Source of the DNA: Acidimicrobiales bacterium
GTDB lineage: Bacteria > Actinomycetota > Acidimicrobiia > Acidimicrobiales > Aldehydirespiratoraceae
Direction: 5' to 3'
Assembly (NCBI GenBank): GCA_029263195.1
Contig: JAJCXX010000079.1
Span: 1-59,216, forward strand
DNA: 59,216 nt
In this document: one piece after another, positions 6,997 to 14,423 of the stretch
How positions within the stretch are numbered: the first letter of the stretch is position 1
Layout of the letters: every line of letters starts with the position of its first letter
The notes under the pieces: generated by a model
What the model saw: only the letters and a program-made list of their open reading frames with translations
Databases searched by the model: none
What the model was told of the DNA's origin: nothing
Position numbers and translations under genes: made by a program

Positions 6997-8171
6997 GCGG
7001 TGGTCCTGAGCCAGGCGATGGGTTGACGGGAGGTGACTCGTTCGCCTTCGAACGCGAGCACACCCTTTATCTGCCCGGAAAACGAGCTGACGACTTCCTG
7101 CGAACCGACGCTACCGAGCACTTCTCCGACTTCGATGACGGTGCCGTCGGTACAGGTCTCACTCGGTTTGAAGATGCCGGCGGACGGAGAAACGACCATG
7201 CGCTCGGTGGCGAAGAGATGCTCGCCCTCGAGAATGCCCGCGTCGGACGACTTCGAACCCGAGAGACTCTCGAGGAGGCCGTCGAGATCGGCAGGTGTCG
7301 AAACGCTCTTGCGGTTGGCCGTCGTGACCGCACGCTTGACCAAGCCGGTCAACACCGTGCCCGGGCCCAACTCGACGAAAGTGGTGAAACCGTCGTCGTC
7401 GAGTTGGCGCAGCGTCTGGCGCCAACGAACCGGCGAGGTCAGTTGAGCACCGAGGAGGTCCGGCCAGTCCGAGGCGTCCTCGTGGGCGCTGGCATCGACA
7501 TTGGCGTAGACGGGCTGCTCGGGTGTGCGGAACTCGATCTGGTCGATGGCCTTGCGGAGTCGATCGCGGGCGGGGATCATCAACGGGGTGTGAAAGGCAC
7601 CGCCGACGGGGATGCGCATGGCGCGCTTGGCGCCGAGTTGCTTGGCGATGGCGCAGGCCTTGTCGAGGTCGCCGGGGCTACCGGCGATGACGACTTGGCC
7701 GGGCGCGTTGTAGTTGGCAATCCAAGCGTCTCCGGATGCACGCTGGCAGGCGATGTCGACCTGGTCGTCCTCGAGGCCGAGGATGGCGGCCATCGTGCCG
7801 TCTTGTTCCTCGGCCGCGGCCTGCATGGCATCGCCTCGCTCGTTGACGAGCAGAACAGCATCGGCAAAGTCGAGTGCGCCGGCGGCTGTGAGAGCGGAGT
7901 ATTCGCCGAGCGAGTGACCGGCATGGGCAGCGGCTTCGGCCCCGGTGCGACTGACTGCATCGAGAACAACCATCGAGGTGATGAAGGTGGCCAGCTGCGC
8001 ATTGCGGGTCATCGTCAGCTCTTCGGCATCCGTGTCGAGCAGGAGGGCGCCGATGTCTCGGCTGGTGACGTCGGAGGCTTCCTCGACCAGCTCCCAGGAG
8101 GGGTGATCTTTCCACGCGGCACCCATGCCCGGGGTCTGTGAACCTTGTCCCGGGTACGTGAAGACGATCAT
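6993..8171 (-). CDS. fabD: Malonyl-CoA:ACP transacylase FabD with C-terminal biotinyl/lipoyl-like domain
   Basis: A 392-residue protein. Residues 1 to about 305 are a complete FabD: GQGSQ near the start, the nucleophile Ser87 in GHSLGE and His194 in GAFHTPLM. It moves malonyl from CoA to acyl carrier protein. Residues about 316-392 are extra: VVSPSAGIF ... VIEVGEVLGSV ... VSSFSGQIKGVLAFEGERV ... QPIAWL, the beta-sandwich pattern of biotinyl/lipoyl domains, but without the EAMKM-type Lys. It therefore cannot be biotinylated in the usual way; it may be a docking domain toward the acetyl-CoA carboxylase that makes malonyl-CoA (inference). It is the first gene of the operon. Confidence 0.92.
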   Translation of the reverse strand: MIVFTYPGQGSQTPGMGAAWKDHPSWELVEEASDVTSRDIGALLLDTDAEELTMTRNAQLATFITSMVVLDAVSRTGAEAAAHAGHSLGEYSALTAAGALDFADAVLLVNERGDAMQAAAEEQDGTMAAILGLEDDQVDIACQRASGDAWIANYNAPGQVVIAGSPGDLDKACAIAKQLGAKRAMRIPVGGAFHTPLMIPARDRLRKAIDQIEFRTPEQPVYANVDASAHEDASDWPDLLGAQLTSPVRWRQTLRQLDDDGFTTFVELGPGTVLTGLVKRAVTTANRKSVSTPADLDGLLESLSGSKSSDAGILEGEHLFATERMVVSPSAGIFKPSETCTDGTVIEVGEVLGSVGSQEVVSSFSGQIKGVLAFEGERVTSRQPIAWLRTTA

Positions 8172-8255
8172 GGATGTAGGCCCTCCAGCAGCTGATCGAC
8201 CCGCAGCGCTACGGGCGTCGTCTCATTCTGACTCGCGCGACGTTGGTGCGGTTTC

Positions 8256-8271
8256 ATTACCGGAGGGTAAT
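8256..8271. promoter_or_regulatory. Candidate operator upstream of fabD
   Basis: A perfect 6-bp inverted repeat, ATTACC-ggag-GGTAAT, stands 85 bases upstream of the fabD start in the gap before the tRNA gene. It is more AT-rich than its surroundings. It could bind a dimeric regulator of the fatty acid operon; I know of no matching described site. Confidence 0.3.
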
Positions 8272-8289
8272 CCGTTGTGTCAGATGTCA

Positions 8290-8403
8290 CTAGTCGCGAA
8301 CCGGCCACACCTCGAGATCCTCCTGGTGTCGTCGAATCGACCATTCCCGCACGGCGGAGATGATGAACCCGAGGATCAGTCCACGGATCAGACGCTTCCT
8401 CAT
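8290..8403 (-). CDS. Candidate 37-residue membrane-anchored small protein
   Basis: An ATG at 8403 opens a 37-codon frame ending at TAG 8290-8292. The product begins MRKRLIRGLILGFIISAV and ends EDLEVWPVRD: positive N-terminus, one short hydrophobic segment, then a charged cytoplasmic-type tail, as in small single-span proteins. No ribosome site is evident and the frame is short, so it may be chance. It sits between fabD and the tRNA gene in a 280-bp stretch otherwise empty except for the candidate operator and the tRNA promoter. Confidence 0.35.
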   Translation of the reverse strand: MRKRLIRGLILGFIISAVREWSIRRHQEDLEVWPVRD

Positions 8404-8404
8404 G

Positions 8405-8432
8405 TTGGCCAACACGATCGGAAGGCTACGCT
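8405..8432 (+). promoter_or_regulatory. Probable promoter of tRNA-Leu(CAA)
   Basis: TTGGCC at 8405-8410 and TACGCT at 8427-8432 are spaced 16 bases apart, with the mature tRNA end 19 bases further on. It fits a primary-sigma promoter, with the -10 close to TANNNT. Confidence 0.45.
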
Positions 8433-8451
8433 GCCAACCGGTTCACTCCCT

Positions 8452-8535
8452 GCCCGGGTGGTGGAATTGGCAGACACGACGGACTCAAAATCCGTTGCCT
8501 TCACAGGCGTGCGGGTTCAAGTCCCGCCCCGGGTA
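8452..8535 (+). tRNA. tRNA-Leu(CAA)
   Basis: A class II tRNA of 84 nt. The acceptor stem gcccggg/cccgggt has a terminal G-U pair. The anticodon stem acgga/tccgt holds loop ctcaaaa, so the anticodon is CAA, reading UUG. A long variable arm (ccttcacagg region) and T arm gcggg-ttcaagt-cccgc are present. CCA is not encoded (ctc follows). Confidence 0.95.
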
Positions 8536-8558
8536 CTCAGAGATAAGATCGGACGAGT

Positions 8559-8597
8559 TCTAACGCACGCTGGGGACAGACCCCAGCGTGCGTTAGA
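8559..8597. repeat. Perfect 17-bp palindromic element, copy 1
   Basis: Arms of 17 bp flank the loop acaga; the core CACGCTGGGGACAGACCC (8566-8583) recurs exactly at 13583-13600, where different outer bases are again self-complementary. It lies 24 bases after the tRNA-Leu and 28 before the next start codon. It could stop the tRNA transcript, but the second copy follows a protein gene, so a REP-like repeat family is more likely. Confidence 0.75.
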
Positions 8598-8624
8598 CAA
8601 TGGCAACGACCCAGGGAGTCCAAC

Positions 8625-9104
8625 GTGGAACGCGCCGCTGACGTCATCGCTCATCAGGAGGCCTCGATCGAGGTCGCCGCCTCGCCCGAAGCCGTGTACG
8701 ACCTGGTCTCCGACCTTGCTCGGATGGCCGATTGGAGCCCCGAGTCCACCGGTGGTTCCTGGCGAGATGGTGGCACCGGCCAGGTCGGTGACTTCTTCGA
8801 TGGATCCAACAAGGCCGGCGACTTCGAGTGGGTGCGTGAAGTCCAGGTAGCCGCCGCCGACCGTGGCCGCGACTTCACCTTCGTCGCCGGTGGGGTCGAG
8901 AACAACCGCACCTGGTGGTCCTACGAAATGGTCCCATCCGGCGCCGGCACAACGCTCACCGAGAAGTGGTGGGTCGTGAACAAGCCGCCGGTATGGGTTG
9001 AGCGGCCCCACGACCAGTTCCTGGAACGAGCCGAGGCCACGCTCGGAATGATCGAGACCACTCTCGCCGCGATCAAGGCCACCGCTGAGGCCGAGAATGG
9101 CTGA
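8625..9104 (+). CDS. SRPBCC (START-like) domain protein
   Basis: A 159-residue protein of the polyketide cyclase/dehydrase SRPBCC superfamily. The N-terminal strand reads ASIEVAASPEAVYDLVSDLA, then WSPESTGGSW, and later LTEKWWVVNKPPVW. The fold forms a hydrophobic cavity for lipids or polyketides; the ligand is not predictable. The GTG start at 8625 has AGGGAG six bases upstream. The next gene, also an SRPBCC protein, overlaps it by eight bases, so the two probably act or arose together. Confidence 0.8.
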   Translation: MERAADVIAHQEASIEVAASPEAVYDLVSDLARMADWSPESTGGSWRDGGTGQVGDFFDGSNKAGDFEWVREVQVAAADRGRDFTFVAGGVENNRTWWSYEMVPSGAGTTLTEKWWVVNKPPVWVERPHDQFLERAEATLGMIETTLAAIKATAEAENG

Positions 9105-9531
9105 TCAGATGGTGTCGGTGAGTCGGGTCATCCCCGCTTCACCGGAGAAGATCTTCGAGGTCCTGGCGACGCCACAAGGGCACGTCGACATGGACGGCAG
9201 TGGCACGGTCAAGGGCGTGATCAGCGGCGACGAACGACTGAAGCTCGGCAGCACGTTCCGCATGAACATGAAAATGGGTATGCCCTACCGCATGGCGAGC
9301 ACCGTCAAGGAGTTCGAGGAAGGCCGCCTGATCGCCTGGGCACATTTCTTCAGTCATCGATGGCGCTACGAACTCGAACCGGTCGAGGGCGGCACGAAAG
9401 TGACCGAGACATTCGACTGGTCGACGGCTCGGATCCCCAAAGCTCTCGAGTTGGTGGGCTACCCCAAGAGTCACCCGAAGCACATGGCGGCAACGCTCGA
9501 GCGGCTCGCTGACCTGGTCGACGAGAATTGA
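9097..9531 (+). CDS. SRPBCC (START-like) domain protein
   Basis: A 144-residue SRPBCC protein. The opening VSVSRVIPASPEKIFEVLAT and the closing amphipathic helix around MAATLERLADLVDEN are typical of the family. The middle has a Met-rich strand (TFRMNMKMGMPYRM). It begins inside the end of the preceding SRPBCC gene, giving a two-gene unit whose members differ too much to be a recent tandem duplication. Function unknown; small hydrophobic ligand binding is the family expectation. Confidence 0.8.
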   Translation: MADQMVSVSRVIPASPEKIFEVLATPQGHVDMDGSGTVKGVISGDERLKLGSTFRMNMKMGMPYRMASTVKEFEEGRLIAWAHFFSHRWRYELEPVEGGTKVTETFDWSTARIPKALELVGYPKSHPKHMAATLERLADLVDEN

Positions 9532-9539
9532 CCTGAAGA

Positions 9540-10016
9540 TCAGTCGATGCCGGGAGCATCCTGAGGTCGATCGACGATGAAGGTCGCGATTCGATCGAGA
9601 TCGACCGCATCACAAGTGAGCTTCCACGTCCACGCGGTCACGACAACGGGACTCGGTAGTTCGCTGCCGGTCGGGGCGAGGGCAACGGGCCCGATGACGA
9701 GATTCGAAAGCTCGTCGACCGTTGCCGGGGTGACCGTGTCGTCGTACTGGATCACGGCGCCACCCGATTCGAGCACCCGGACCTGCACCGCGGCGAGGAG
9801 CGGCTCGCCGAAGACACCCGATGCAGCCGGGCCACCGGCGTGAGGCCCCGAGGTCGGGGGATCGGTGGTGTAGGTCAAGCCCTCCGGATCGATCACGTGA
9901 AGCCCGCTTTGGGGATCTTGCGGTTCGCGCAGCTCGACACACGAGCCCGTCGATCCGTCGGTGCCGCAGGCAGAAAGTGTCAAGGCGATGACAACACTCA
10001 ACCAAGGGAAGCGCAC
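9540..10016 (-). CDS. DUF3105-like lipoprotein
   Basis: A 158-residue secreted lipoprotein. The signal peptide MRFPWLSVVIALTLSACG ends in a lipobox with lipidated Cys17. The mature part contains YTTDPPTSGPHAGGPAASGV, which matches the PPTSGPH segment of the DUF3105 family, common in actinobacteria and of unknown function. It is divergent from the coiled-coil gene with only 17 bp between start codons, so both promoters must overlap the neighbour or the start sites. Confidence 0.75.
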   Translation of the reverse strand: MRFPWLSVVIALTLSACGTDGSTGSCVELREPQDPQSGLHVIDPEGLTYTTDPPTSGPHAGGPAASGVFGEPLLAAVQVRVLESGGAVIQYDDTVTPATVDELSNLVIGPVALAPTGSELPSPVVVTAWTWKLTCDAVDLDRIATFIVDRPQDAPGID

Positions 10017-10033
10017 GCCGTAGACTACCGTCC

Positions 10034-10324
10034 ATGTCCAAGGTCCAGATCGAGCGCAAGCTCCGTAACGTCAGCGAGCAGCTGCGATCGTTGCGCAAAG
10101 AGCTCGAGGTCTCAGACCAGCAATTCCGCCAGCTCGCCGACGAGGCCGATGACGCCCGCCTGCGGGCGCTCGTGTCGGAGACTCCGCTAGCGGAGAAGGA
10201 GCACCGCAAGGCCAGCCGTCACGTCGATCGGCTGCGAAAGCACCGCGAGCGGATCGGGGCCAAGATCGTCTCCCTCGAAGCCGAGCAGGACGCACTTCTC
10301 GATCGGCTGTCCGCCAGCTCGTGA
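10034..10324 (+). CDS. Coiled-coil protein of unknown function
   Basis: A 96-residue, highly charged, nearly all-helical protein with long heptad-like stretches (KVQIERKLRNVSEQLRSLRK; later REALV-free helices such as RKASRHVDRLRKHRERIG). No membrane segment. A TAGACT hexamer at 10021-10026 lies seven bases before the ATG, suggesting leaderless transcription. Its stop overlaps the start of the ANTAR regulator (GTGA, 10321-10324), so it may modulate or partner that regulator. Confidence 0.7.
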   Translation: MSKVQIERKLRNVSEQLRSLRKELEVSDQQFRQLADEADDARLRALVSETPLAEKEHRKASRHVDRLRKHRERIGAKIVSLEAEQDALLDRLSASS

Positions 10325-10896
10325 GTGTTCGGGTGGTTGTTGCAGAAGACGAAGCGATCATCCGCCTCGATCTCGTCGAGACACTTCGTGAGGAGGGCTA
10401 CGACGTCGTTGCCGATTGCGGACGCGGCGATGAGGTGGTCCAGTTGGTCGAGGAACACGGCCCCGACCTCGTGCTGCTCGACATCAAGATGCCGGGGCTC
10501 GACGGTCTCAGCGCAGCGCGCGCCATCAACGAGCAGTCCGACGCCGCCATCGTCATCCTCACCGCATTCAGTCAGCGCGAATTGATCGATGAGGCCAGCG
10601 ATGCCGGCGCTATGAGCTATCTCGTCAAGCCGTACCAGCGCACTGATCTGGTGCCGGCGTTGGAGCTCGCTCGAGCCCGTCGCCAGGAGCACCAGGCACT
10701 TCTCGCCAAGGTCGACGAACTCGAGTTCCGCGTCGAAGAACGAAAACTGATCGATCGGGCCAAAGGGCTGCTGATGGACTCTCATGGGTTGTCCGAAGAC
10801 GAGGCATTCCGCTTCCTTCAGCGGTCGGCGATGTCGGGTCGTCGCCGGATGAGTGACGTGGCCGACGAAGTGATCAGTGGCCGTCTCACCCCCTAG
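10321..10896 (+). CDS. pdtaR: Response regulator with ANTAR RNA-binding domain (PdtaR-like)
   Basis: A 191-residue two-domain protein. Residues 1-120 are a receiver: acidic pair in VVAEDEAIIR, phospho-acceptor Asp54 in LVLLDIKMPGLDG, and the conserved Lys in YLVKPYQ. Residues about 125-190 form an ANTAR domain (KLIDRAKGLLMDSHGLSEDE then AFRFLQRSAMSGRRRM), which binds paired stem-loops in RNA to prevent transcription termination. The location just upstream of polA matches mycobacterial PdtaR. The kinase is not encoded here. GTG start overlaps the upstream stop. Confidence 0.9.
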   Translation: MSVRVVVAEDEAIIRLDLVETLREEGYDVVADCGRGDEVVQLVEEHGPDLVLLDIKMPGLDGLSAARAINEQSDAAIVILTAFSQRELIDEASDAGAMSYLVKPYQRTDLVPALELARARRQEHQALLAKVDELEFRVEERKLIDRAKGLLMDSHGLSEDEAFRFLQRSAMSGRRRMSDVADEVISGRLTP

Positions 10897-10920
10897 CTGA
10901 TCGCGTTAGGGTCGGCCGCA

Positions 10921-13578
10921 ATGGCCACTGTGATGCTCATCGACGGGAACTCGCTGACCTACCGCGCGTTCTTTGCCCTCCCCACCGACATGGCGACTGC
11001 TTCCGGGCAGGTCACGAATGCTGTCTTCGGCTTCACGTCGATGCTCATCAACTTGATGAAGGATCACGAGCCCGACCGCATCGGCGTGGCGTTCGACCGC
11101 CCCGAGCCGACCTTCCGTCACAAGATGACGCCGAGTTACAAAGCGCAACGCGAGTCGGCGCCCGATATTCTCCGCCAGCAGATGGGCCTCGTACGCGAAG
11201 TGCTCGAAGCGTTGGCGATCCCGTCGATGGAGGTCGTCGGCTTCGAGGCCGACGACATCATCGCCACCCTGGCCACCCAGGCCCGCGACCGCGGTGACGA
11301 CGTCATCGTCGTCACAGGCGACCGAGACAGCTATCAGCTCGTGGAGGACCCCCACATCAAGGTCCTCTACAACAAGCGCGGCGTCAGCGACTACGCCTTC
11401 TACGACGAGGCCGGGATCCTCGAACGCACGGGAGTGCGCCCGGTCGACTACGTCCAGTACGCCGCGATGCGAGGCGACAAGTCCGACAACCTGCCCGGCG
11501 TCCCTGGCGTCGGCGAGAAGACGGCCGCCAAGCTGATCAACGAACGGGGTGGGATCGACGGTATCTATGCGTCGCTCGACGAGCTCACCCCGAAACTGCG
11601 GGAGAACCTGGCCGCCAACGAGGAGAACGTCCGCAACAACATCGAGATGATGGTGCTGGTCCGCGATGTCGAGCTGCCCTACGAGATCGATGAACTGACG
11701 CAAGGCGAGTCCGACGTCGAAGGCATCAAGAAACTGTTCGACTTCCTCGAGTTCCGCTCCCTTTGGGATCGCCTTGCGCCGGTCCTCGGTGCGGCACCCA
11801 CCGCAGCAGCGGAGGTGCTCGAGCCGGAGCTCACCGTCTACGAATCGGCTGGCGATGCGGCGATCGCACTGGCGGCCGCCAACTCCAGCTCCGATGTCCT
11901 CAGCATCGCTGTTCCCGAGGGCGGAGTCCGTCACGGACTCGCCTTTGTGGTGGATGGCCCCGGAGCCGAGGTCGGTTTCGTGGAGGGTCGATTCTTTGAA
12001 GACGACGGTGTCCGCGACGCGCTGAACGCCCTGCTGAGTACGGATGGGCGACCGGTGGCGATGCACGGCGCAAAGCCGGCGATGCGAGGGATGCTCGAGA
12101 TGGGCGTCGACCTTCGTGATCTCAGTGTCGACACGCAACTGGCCGCATACCTACTCGATCCCGCCGACAGCCGGTACGACCTCGGCGAGTTGCTCCTTCG
12201 CTACGCAAGCCTGGAGATGGCGGTCGGCGGAGCCCCGGAAGGGCAGCTCGATCTCGACGGCGGCGAACAGGAATCGGTCGGAGCCCAGCCGGCACGCGAA
12301 GCGCTGGCCGTGGATCGTGTGGTGATGCCGCTGCGCGAGGCGATGGCCTCGCAGGGTCTGCTGGAACTTCACGACGAACTCGAGATTCCGTTGGTTCGCG
12401 TGCTCGCCAAGATGGAGCACCGGGGCATCGGTGTCGACCCTGACGTCCTCCTCCGGATTCGTGACGAGCTGAACGCCGACTGCGAGTCGATGCGAGCCGC
12501 AGTCATCGACGAAGCCGGTCACGACTTCAACGTCAACTCCACCAAGCAACTCCGCGAAGTGCTCTTCGACGAACTCGGACTCACACCGCAGAAGAAGACA
12601 AAGACCGGCTACTCGACCGATGCGCAGTCGCTCGAGAAGATGCGTCACGAGCACGCCATTGTCGAGAATCTCCTGAACTACCGAGAGGTCGAGAAGCTCC
12701 GCTCGACCTACGGCGAGGGCCTGCTCGCCGAGGTCGGCGAGGGCAATCGCATTCGCGCCACGTTCAACCAAACCGTGGCCCGCACCGGTCGGTTGTCGTC
12801 GGATGCGCCGAACCTGCACAACATCCCTGTGCGCTCCGAGCGAGGACGGGTCTTCCGCACGGCGTTCGTGGCCCCACCCCGCTACAAGCTTCTCGTCGCG
12901 GACTACGACCAGATCGAGCTCCGCTGTATCGCCCATCTGGCCGAGGATCCCGGGCTGATCGCGGCCTTCGAGAACGGTGACGACATCCACACGGCGACCG
13001 CGGCCGCGGTGTTCGACATCGCACCCGAAGACGTGCATGTAGAGGAGCGGTCGAAGGCCAAGATGGTGTCGTACGGGCTGGCCTATGGCATGGAGTCCTA
13101 CGGACTCGCCCAGCGTCTCAACATCGCGGTGTCGGAGGCGACGGAGATCCTTGATTCGTACTTCGAGGCATTCCCATCCGTTCGCAGCTATATGGACCGC
13201 ACTGTCAACGAGGCCCGAGAGCGGGGCTACACCGAGACGCTGTTCGGCCGTCGCCGTCAGATCCCTGAGCTGGCGAGCAGCAACCGTCAGATCCGTCAGG
13301 CCGGCGAACGCCAGGCCATGAACGCCGGTATCCAGGGACTCGCAGCCGACATCTTCAAGGTCGCCATCGTGCGGCTCGACAAGGCGCTCGAGGACGAGGG
13401 ACTCGTCAGCCGGATCGTGCTGCAAGTCCACGACGAGATCATCGTGGAGACCCCGGACGCCGAGGTCGAGCAAGCCAGCGAGCTGACAGTGTCGGTCATG
13501 AAGGGTGCCTTCGACCTCCGTGTCCCCATGGAGGTCGATCTCCAAATCGCCGAAACATGGGCCGACGCCAAGGGCTGA
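10921..13578 (+). CDS. polA: DNA polymerase I
   Basis: An 885-residue family A polymerase. Residues 1 to about 290 are the 5'-3' exonuclease (LIDGNSLTYRAFFALP, FEADDIIATLA, TGDRDSYQLV, GDKSDNLPGVPGVG). The middle domain lacks the DxE proofreading residues, as in other actinobacterial Pol I. The polymerase domain shows motif A VADYDQIELRCIAHL, motif B KAKMVSYGLAYG and motif C LQVHDEIIVE. It fills gaps and removes RNA primers. TAGGGT at 10907-10912 lies eight bases before ATG 10921, suggesting a leaderless transcript. The stop directly abuts a palindromic repeat. Confidence 0.96.
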   Translation: MATVMLIDGNSLTYRAFFALPTDMATASGQVTNAVFGFTSMLINLMKDHEPDRIGVAFDRPEPTFRHKMTPSYKAQRESAPDILRQQMGLVREVLEALAIPSMEVVGFEADDIIATLATQARDRGDDVIVVTGDRDSYQLVEDPHIKVLYNKRGVSDYAFYDEAGILERTGVRPVDYVQYAAMRGDKSDNLPGVPGVGEKTAAKLINERGGIDGIYASLDELTPKLRENLAANEENVRNNIEMMVLVRDVELPYEIDELTQGESDVEGIKKLFDFLEFRSLWDRLAPVLGAAPTAAAEVLEPELTVYESAGDAAIALAAANSSSDVLSIAVPEGGVRHGLAFVVDGPGAEVGFVEGRFFEDDGVRDALNALLSTDGRPVAMHGAKPAMRGMLEMGVDLRDLSVDTQLAAYLLDPADSRYDLGELLLRYASLEMAVGGAPEGQLDLDGGEQESVGAQPAREALAVDRVVMPLREAMASQGLLELHDELEIPLVRVLAKMEHRGIGVDPDVLLRIRDELNADCESMRAAVIDEAGHDFNVNSTKQLREVLFDELGLTPQKKTKTGYSTDAQSLEKMRHEHAIVENLLNYREVEKLRSTYGEGLLAEVGEGNRIRATFNQTVARTGRLSSDAPNLHNIPVRSERGRVFRTAFVAPPRYKLLVADYDQIELRCIAHLAEDPGLIAAFENGDDIHTATAAAVFDIAPEDVHVEERSKAKMVSYGLAYGMESYGLAQRLNIAVSEATEILDSYFEAFPSVRSYMDRTVNEARERGYTETLFGRRRQIPELASSNRQIRQAGERQAMNAGIQGLAADIFKVAIVRLDKALEDEGLVSRIVLQVHDEIIVETPDAEVEQASELTVSVMKGAFDLRVPMEVDLQIAETWADAKG

Positions 13579-13611
13579 AAGTCACGCTGGGGACAGACCC
13601 GAGCGTGACTT
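13579..13611. repeat. Palindromic element, copy 2
   Basis: Arms of 14 bp with one G-G mismatch flank the loop acaga. The core CACGCTGGGGACAGACCC is identical to the copy at 8566-8583, while the outer arms (aagt / actt) differ but still pair. It fills nearly the whole 37-bp gap between the polA stop and the methyltransferase ATG. Confidence 0.75.
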
Positions 13612-13615
13612 GCCG

Positions 13616-14347
13616 ATGACCGATCACTGGTTTGAGGGACTTGCCGACCACATGGGGTCGGCATACCTGCGGTACTCGTTCACCAAGGGCACCGTGAAGG
13701 AGATCGACACGCTGATCGAGCGGCTCGACCTCACCGGAAAGGAGCGGATTCTCGACGTCGGCTGTGGCCCCGGGCGCCATGCAAACGAGCTGGGGCGCCG
13801 AGGCTTCGTGGTCGTCGGAGTCGATATCAGCCAGACGTTCCTCGACGTGGCGTCGGCGGATGCGCCGGACGGTGTCACCTATGAGCGAGGGGATGCACGG
13901 CGGCTGGCGTTTGCCGATGAGTTCGATGTGGTCATCTCGGTCTGCCAGGGCGCCTTCGGTATGTCGGGTGGCCCGGCCGCGGGCGAAGCGCTCGATCCGG
14001 ATCTGGACATCCTCGCCGGGATGGCGCGGGCGGTCAGTCCGGGCGGTCATGTGGTCTTCACCGCCTTCAACGCCTATCTCCAGGTGGCCAACATGGTCGA
14101 TGGTCACGATTTCGACGCCGAGCGAGGGGTACATCGCGAGGCCACGGAAATCCGCAGCGAGACCGGCGAAACGGCATGCACCGACCTCTGGACGACGTGC
14201 TTCACACCGCGTGAGCTCCGCCTGATGTGTGCAGCTGTCGGCCTCCGCGTCGAGGCGATCACCGCCGCCGAACCAGGGGACTGGTCAGCCAACAGGCCCG
14301 ACACCGAGTCTGCGGAGTTCTTGGTCGTCGCCTCCGATAGCCTTTGA
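13616..14347 (+). CDS. Class I SAM-dependent methyltransferase
   Basis: A 243-residue methyltransferase. Motif I ILDVGCGPGRHANELGRRGF, the acidic motif II VVGVDIS and motif III YERGDARRLAFADEFDVVIS are clear. Substrate unknown. I place the start at ATG 13616, just after the palindromic repeat; the frame is open further upstream, but that region is inside polA. The repeat, ending four bases before the start codon, would mask the start in RNA. It precedes rpsA by 76 bp. Confidence 0.82.
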   Translation: MTDHWFEGLADHMGSAYLRYSFTKGTVKEIDTLIERLDLTGKERILDVGCGPGRHANELGRRGFVVVGVDISQTFLDVASADAPDGVTYERGDARRLAFADEFDVVISVCQGAFGMSGGPAAGEALDPDLDILAGMARAVSPGGHVVFTAFNAYLQVANMVDGHDFDAERGVHREATEIRSETGETACTDLWTTCFTPRELRLMCAAVGLRVEAITAAEPGDWSANRPDTESAEFLVVASDSL

Positions 14348-14405
14348 AGGCTGTCTTTTCTGACAGGGCACGCCGGTCAGATACCGGTGGGTCAACTCGA
14401 TTCCC

Positions 14406-14411
14406 TATAAG
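14406..14411 (+). promoter_or_regulatory. Possible -10 box of rpsA
   Basis: TATAAG lies 12 bases before the rpsA GTG in the otherwise GC-rich leader. No convincing -35 was found, and the leader would be very short. Confidence 0.35.
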
Positions 14412-14423
14412 AAGCAGATTCAC

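Noticed and set aside
5369-7063. Apparent 564-residue fusion ending in FabG
   Set aside because: The N-terminal half overlaps fabH in another frame and has no homology; the true start is GTG 6079 at the fabH stop.
7023-8141. 372-codon plus-strand open frame
   Set aside because: It lies antisense to fabD, which has a full active site; the shadow has no recognisable domain.
10717-10728. GAACTCGAGTTC, a match to the LexA core
   Set aside because: It lies inside the coding part of the ANTAR regulator, encodes conserved residues and has no promoter beside it, so chance is likely.
12151-13545. 464-codon minus-strand open frame
   Set aside because: It is the antisense shadow of polA; the plus-strand protein has every Pol I motif, and GC-rich genes leave such frames open.
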